This document shows positions 59,779 through 64,000 of a stretch of 64,000 nucleotides of DNA, one piece after another. This DNA is from Erigeron canadensis (taxonomy: Eukaryota > Streptophyta > Magnoliopsida > Asterales > Asteraceae), in the NCBI RefSeq assembly GCF_010389155.1, contig NC_057765.1:39761559-39825558 (forward strand). Reading direction: 5' to 3'. A program made the translations under genes and the position numbers. Numbering within the stretch: position 1 is the first letter of the stretch; each line of letters begins with the position of its first letter. The notes under the pieces are model-generated. The model worked only from the letters and a program-made list of their open reading frames with translations. It searched no databases and was not told the DNA's origin.

Positions 59779-60576
59779 TATATACTAAAAACTTAAAAGG
59801 ACTTACAAGTCTTTTAAGCATGCAATGTACAAATCCTTTTACTAATTTTCATTTAACCCTCTATAGTTTCTATCCTTTAACTTTTACCTCACATCAAGGT
59901 TTTTAGCTTCATTTTCTTCACAATAAACTTTTAGGTTCTCATGTTTTTATCAAACAACTTTCACATAGTTACGATTTTACTTTTAAACATTTGGTTTTGT
60001 CTTTTAATCCGTATATATATATATATCGTTTTCAATATATAATAACTTTTATCATCGTTATCTCTTACGTTCATGTAACATTCAAAATATTAATATGAGT
60101 ATTATTTTATGTTTTTATCCATCTTGTTATTCTTTTACATTTTTTTTAATTGTTATTGACTTATTGTTACATGTTTAGTTGTTTTTTTCTTGGAAAGTTT
60201 CTATCTTTTAACTTTTACCACACATCTAAGTTTTCATTTTCTTGACACTAAACTGTTAAACATTTTTCACACAGTTACGGTTTTACTTTTAAACATTTGG
60301 TTTTTGATTATTTTCATCCGTCTTTTAATATATACATAACGTTTTTAATATATATTAACTTTCATTATCGTTATGTCTTACGTTCATGTAATATTTAAAA
60401 CATTAATATAGTTATTGTTTATATTTTTATACATCTGATTATTCTTTTATATCTTTCTTATTGTTATTGTTATGTATTTAGCTATCTTTTATAGAGTTTG
60501 AGTTAGAATATTTGACATTCTAAATCTTTATCGTGTAAAAAAATATTCCGTGGCAACGCATGGGTACAATAACTAG
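59779..60576 (+). mobile_element. Helitron-like element with internal direct duplication
   Basis: The 3' end reads CCGTGGCAACGCATGGG, then TACAATAACTAG (to 60576), followed by T. The 5' end TATATACTAAAAACTTAAAA is a degraded TCTATACT head. Inside, about 270 bases (59865-60140) recur at 60196-60460 with roughly 10-20 percent difference; shared phrases are ACTTTTAAACATTTGGTTTT, CTTACGTTCATGTAA and TTATCGTTAT. The duplication is inside the element, not at its ends. Confidence 0.6.
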
Positions 60577-62236
60577 TAAAAATGTAGAAGCCTACTGAAC
60601 TTACCTTTTTACCTATTTGTGTGGGAACTAAATTACTCCAAGATAAGTATGTAAAGTAACTGGATTAAATATTCTTAAAGGGGTAAAAGGGTCAGAATAT
60701 AATTTTTAAAGAAAAGGACCCACTTGATACCTAGAGAAAGGAAGGGAGAGGGCAGCATGAGAAAAAAATAAGAAGCCATAAAAGAAGTGGATGGACACAC
60801 GTGCACACCATTATTATACTCCCTACTTTACATATATTTTAAAGAATCCTCTTTAATTCTTTATTATTATTTCAATATTTTAACAATCAAAACTATTTAT
60901 AATTCTTGCTTCAAAACAGGGTCATGTTCTTTTTTGAATGACTAGATTACCCCTTAGATTAAACAAATAAACTCAATAATTGATGTAGAAAAAGAGCACC
61001 TAAAATTATCAAAAAAGTTTAAGAGGGTTGGTGACATTGTTTTTGTTTGCTTGAGAAATTAACTTCATACATACATTTTTAATTTTTTAACCAACTTATA
61101 GACTATGAGCTATAACTATAACTATCAATATATACCTTATACTTTTAAGATTAGGCATGACTAAATGACTAATCACAGTAAGTTAAAAATATGATTTCTT
61201 TGATAGAGCGAGTTACATGTGAATATATGCCACTTTGGACCTATATTTATAATTTAAACCAAAACTAATTGGTCAAAAGTGTTATATAAGAAAGTAAAAA
61301 CTTGATTGTATAACTTATATTCAAAACTATTCAGATAAGGAAATAAGGTCAAGAAATGTATAATCTATATTCCGAAAAAAAGAAGTTAAAATGGGTTTGA
61401 TTCCTAATGACAAGAAAAATTACCAATGGATTATAGGCAAAGTTTATGTTTTCCGACTTTTTTTTTTTTATCTTACAAGTAAACATCTCATTATATTGTT
61501 TCTTAGATATTCCTTTGTAGCAATTATTACTTTTCTTAATAACCTATTTCAAAAATCTTATACTTCAACTCTTCAAGTATTCACATCAATTTTAATATAG
61601 AACTGTTTATAAAATTCTCTCACAATCACGAAAAACATATAAACACTAGTATGTAATTTCTAAGTTCTAGTTGTACCTCTATACGAATTATCAATTTGAC
61701 TAAGAGATTTAAAAACAACAATTCTAGCGTCAAAAACTCAAAACGCATAACGTGACTCACATGTTATATATCTATCTAAACGTACAACAACCATTTTCGA
61801 AGGTTCTTACGATCAAAATTTATGATCGCTCCCCAACAATAACTCCCACAACAAGAAGAAGACCCACAATTCATGCCATTGGCAAGTTAAAGTTAAATAA
61901 GGAGGCAGGAACAATGCCCATTTGGTGTGAGCTATTTAAATGCTAAAGTAAATAAGGTGGATCATTCAATAAGGCAAGTGAAATTCAGGTGCATCTATTA
62001 AATTCCCATTTCATGAAAAAAAATAAAATAAAGGGCATTTATGACATTTTTATCTTTTGGCAACTCTATATATATGAAAGCACCTTTTAGACTTTTTTTT
62101 CTAGCTTATATTTCCAATAATAATAATTTACCTTTTTACATACAAATAATTAAACAAAATCTCAAAGTCATTGCCGTGTCTGACCTCAAAAGTCATACGC
62201 CAAGCTGCTCTTCTTTACATATATACATATACTTTT

Positions 62237-62272
62237 AGAGAGAGAAATCATATATATTTTAGAGAGAGAAAG
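62237..62272 (+). promoter_or_regulatory. GA-rich leader of the Pro-rich gene
   Basis: AGAGAGAGAAATC and AGAGAGAGAAAGC flank a short TATATATTTT, just before the start codon at 62293. An AT-rich TATA-like stretch (ACATATATACATATAC) lies at 62217-62232. GA repeats are common in plant core promoters and leaders and may bind BBR/BPC factors; this is inference. Confidence 0.4.
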
Positions 62273-62292
62273 CTAAGATTTTATTACAAGAT

Positions 62293-64000
62293 ATGAGAGG
62301 TGTGAATGATACCATGGTGACCATCAACGCTGCCGCGTCGGCGATCGAGACGGCGGAGAATAGAGCTGCTCAGTCATCTTCTTCTGCTTCTTCAGCTCAG
62401 GTGAAAAATACATATATAAAAAAAATTCAATCTTTTTAATGTTTTTGATATGATTATGTTATATCCTTGATGGGTTTTGTTCTTTGATGGAATTTAATAA
62501 TGGGTTTTTGATTTCTTGAAAATTTAAGATCTGGGGTTGGTTTTTTCAACTTTGATCACCTGCATAGCTAGAGATCTTGAATTTTTCATTTTTTTTTTTG
62601 CTATGTATCTATAGATATAGTATTCTGTTTGTGTATATATTTATGATTATAGTTTTGTAAAGTTGGGTTGTAATTATTGTTTTTACTTTTTAAGTGAAAT
62701 TATGTACTTACTTTTGTGGTGATCATGATGGTAAAAATATAATTCCCAATAAAGAAAGTTTAGAATTTGGTAAGTGATGAAATTTTAAGGTTGATTTGGT
62801 CAAAGTTTGAAAATGTCAAAATGTTTTTGAAATTGTTACTTTGTGATTCCTCTGTTTGATTAAATGGTATATGTGGAGTAGTTATTGACACATAGTGGGA
62901 AGAACTTGACTGGGTTCTTATAAGCATAATTGAGAGAGGAAGCTAACTTACACATTGATCATGAGGGAATATAAATAGAAGCAGTTTATAATTTTAGCTT
63001 CGGTTCATTTTTATGTTCATAGTCGATTATAGCATAGGTTTCAGCACAAAAAGGTCACATTTTGATGATTCTGATCTAATTTGGTTTAAGCCTAAATGTA
63101 ATCACTGGGCAATAGAGGATTTCTGACCTGGGAATGCACTATTATGAGTTCAAAACACTCTTTTTTCACGAGAGACGCTATGATAACTCTTCTCTTTTGT
63201 TGTTTTACTCTTCAAAGCACTAGAATTTTAGTGTATGCATCATGTGTACTATACGGCCTTATACGTATGCCTGTACAACCTAGGGTGGACCAACACTCCT
63301 CGGGGTTTTGTAGAGCTAGTCTGATTTCTTTGAGTGTTATAGATGAATGATATTAAAATTCATCACTTGATTTCTCACGTTTATTAATTTTGTGTACAGA
63401 AAAGAAGATGGGGAAGCTGTTGGAACATTACGTGGTGTTTCAGATCTCAAAAGCAAAGCAAGAGAATCGGGCATGCGGTCCTAGTTCCCGAACCTGGTTC
63501 CTCAAGAAATGAGGCTCCATCAACTACAAATATGTCTCAACAACCTTCTATAGTACTTCCGTTTATCGCCCCACCCTCTTCTCCAGCATCTTTCCTTCAA
63601 TCAGAACCACCGTCTGCCACCCATTCACCAGGTGGATTCTTATCCTTCACCTCTGTCTCAGCTAGCATGTACTCACCTGGCGGCCCAGCTAATATTTTTG
63701 CTATTGGCCCGTATGCCCATGAAACACAATTGGTGTCGCCACCAGTATTCTCGACCTATACCACTGAGCCATCCACCGCACCTTTTACACCTCCGCCTGA
63801 GTCTGTTCATCTGACAACACCCTCTTCCCCGGAAGTCCCTTATGCTCGGCTGTTGGGAACGAATAATCAAAATAACGCCATACCCTATGAGTTCCAATCT
63901 TATCAGTTTTACCCAGGAAGCCCGATGTGCCATTTGATATCACCAACTTCAGGGATTTCTAACTCAGGCACCTCGAGCCCATTTCCAGATGGAGATTTCA
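62293..64000 (+). CDS. Pro-rich 'hydroxyproline-rich glycoprotein family' protein, 5' part
   Basis: Exon 1 is 62293-62400 (MRGVNDTMVTINAAASAIET and on). Exon 2 starts at 63400 and runs off the window, giving 236 residues so far. The intron is about 1 kb and GT-AG. After a Ser/Ala-rich start comes a basic, Trp/Cys-containing block (KRRWGSCWNITWCFRSQKQS) and KRIGHAVLVPEP. Then follow conserved Pro/Ser blocks: IVLPFIAPPSSPASFLQSEP, GPYAHETQLVSPPVFS, STAPFTPPPESVHLTTPSSP and GISNSGTSSPFPD. This order matches Arabidopsis AT5G52430/AT4G25620 as I recall them, annotated as hydroxyproline-rich glycoproteins. There is no signal peptide here, so true cell-wall hydroxyproline glycosylation is doubtful and an intracellular role is more likely. 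The function is unknown. The reverse-strand frame at 63673-63933 is a shadow. Confidence 0.88.

Larger units (their letters stand above)
57043..62292. other. intergenic region between the aminopeptidase and the Pro-rich gene
   Basis: No gene supported. The first 100-300 bases are the 3' untranslated region of the aminopeptidase. A Helitron-like element with internal duplication lies at 59779-60576, and a second GC hairpin of that kind at about 59738-59755. The rest is AT-rich, and the last 100 bases are the leader of the next gene. Confidence 0.55.

Noticed and set aside
63632..63933. Open frames on both strands in the Pro-rich gene
   Set aside because: Shadows of exon 2, whose own frame has the conserved family blocks.

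Overview
This is nuclear DNA of a flowering plant, almost certainly a eudicot. It is AT-rich. Its genes are split by short GT-AG introns with T-rich acceptors, and the long gaps between genes are full of small non-autonomous transposons. SINE, Helitron and MITE types resemble those common in asterids, perhaps Asteraceae, but the species is a guess. I found no bacterial, organellar, CRISPR, rRNA or tRNA gene features.

Layout by strand: a small unnamed conserved gene (1668-2297, +); an intronless BRH1-type RING-H2 E3 ligase (6269-6790, +); a PLAC8/Cys-rich protein with a GYPP-repeat tail (10730-14090, -, 8 exons); a CCT-domain transcription regulator (17012-18586, +, 4 exons); a decayed PIF/Harbinger Myb-like gene (24352-24726, +); a beta-adaptin of the AP clathrin adaptor (29243-37837, +, 15 exons, 893 aa); a SAP30/Sin3-binding-domain protein (38430-39831, -, 6 exons); a puromycin-sensitive M1 aminopeptidase with an organelle-type leader (47329-57042, +, 31 exons, 979 aa); and the 5' part of a Pro-rich 'hydroxyproline-rich glycoprotein family' gene (62293 to the window edge, +). 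Exons of all multi-exon genes were joined by hand, and each join keeps the frame.

The genes are ordinary housekeeping or regulatory loci and do not form an operon or one pathway. PLAC8 and beta-adaptin are neighbours in the same relative order as I recall for Arabidopsis AT4G23470/AT4G23460, so part of the window looks like an ancient eudicot syntenic block expanded by transposons.

The accessory content is the more unusual part. There are several nearly complete small Helitrons with TC/CTAG ends, GC hairpins and A/T insertion sites (506-808, 7059-7328, 25940-26321, 44830-45233). Two foldback MULE-type elements have 9-bp target duplications, one of them inside a beta-adaptin intron. There is a Harbinger-type MITE with a TTA duplication, a SINE with a 12-bp target duplication, and a primer-binding-site remnant of a small LTR element. 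Within genes, I note a GC-AG intron in beta-adaptin and a duplicated exon end plus splice donor in the aminopeptidase. I saw no convincing new multi-gene system.
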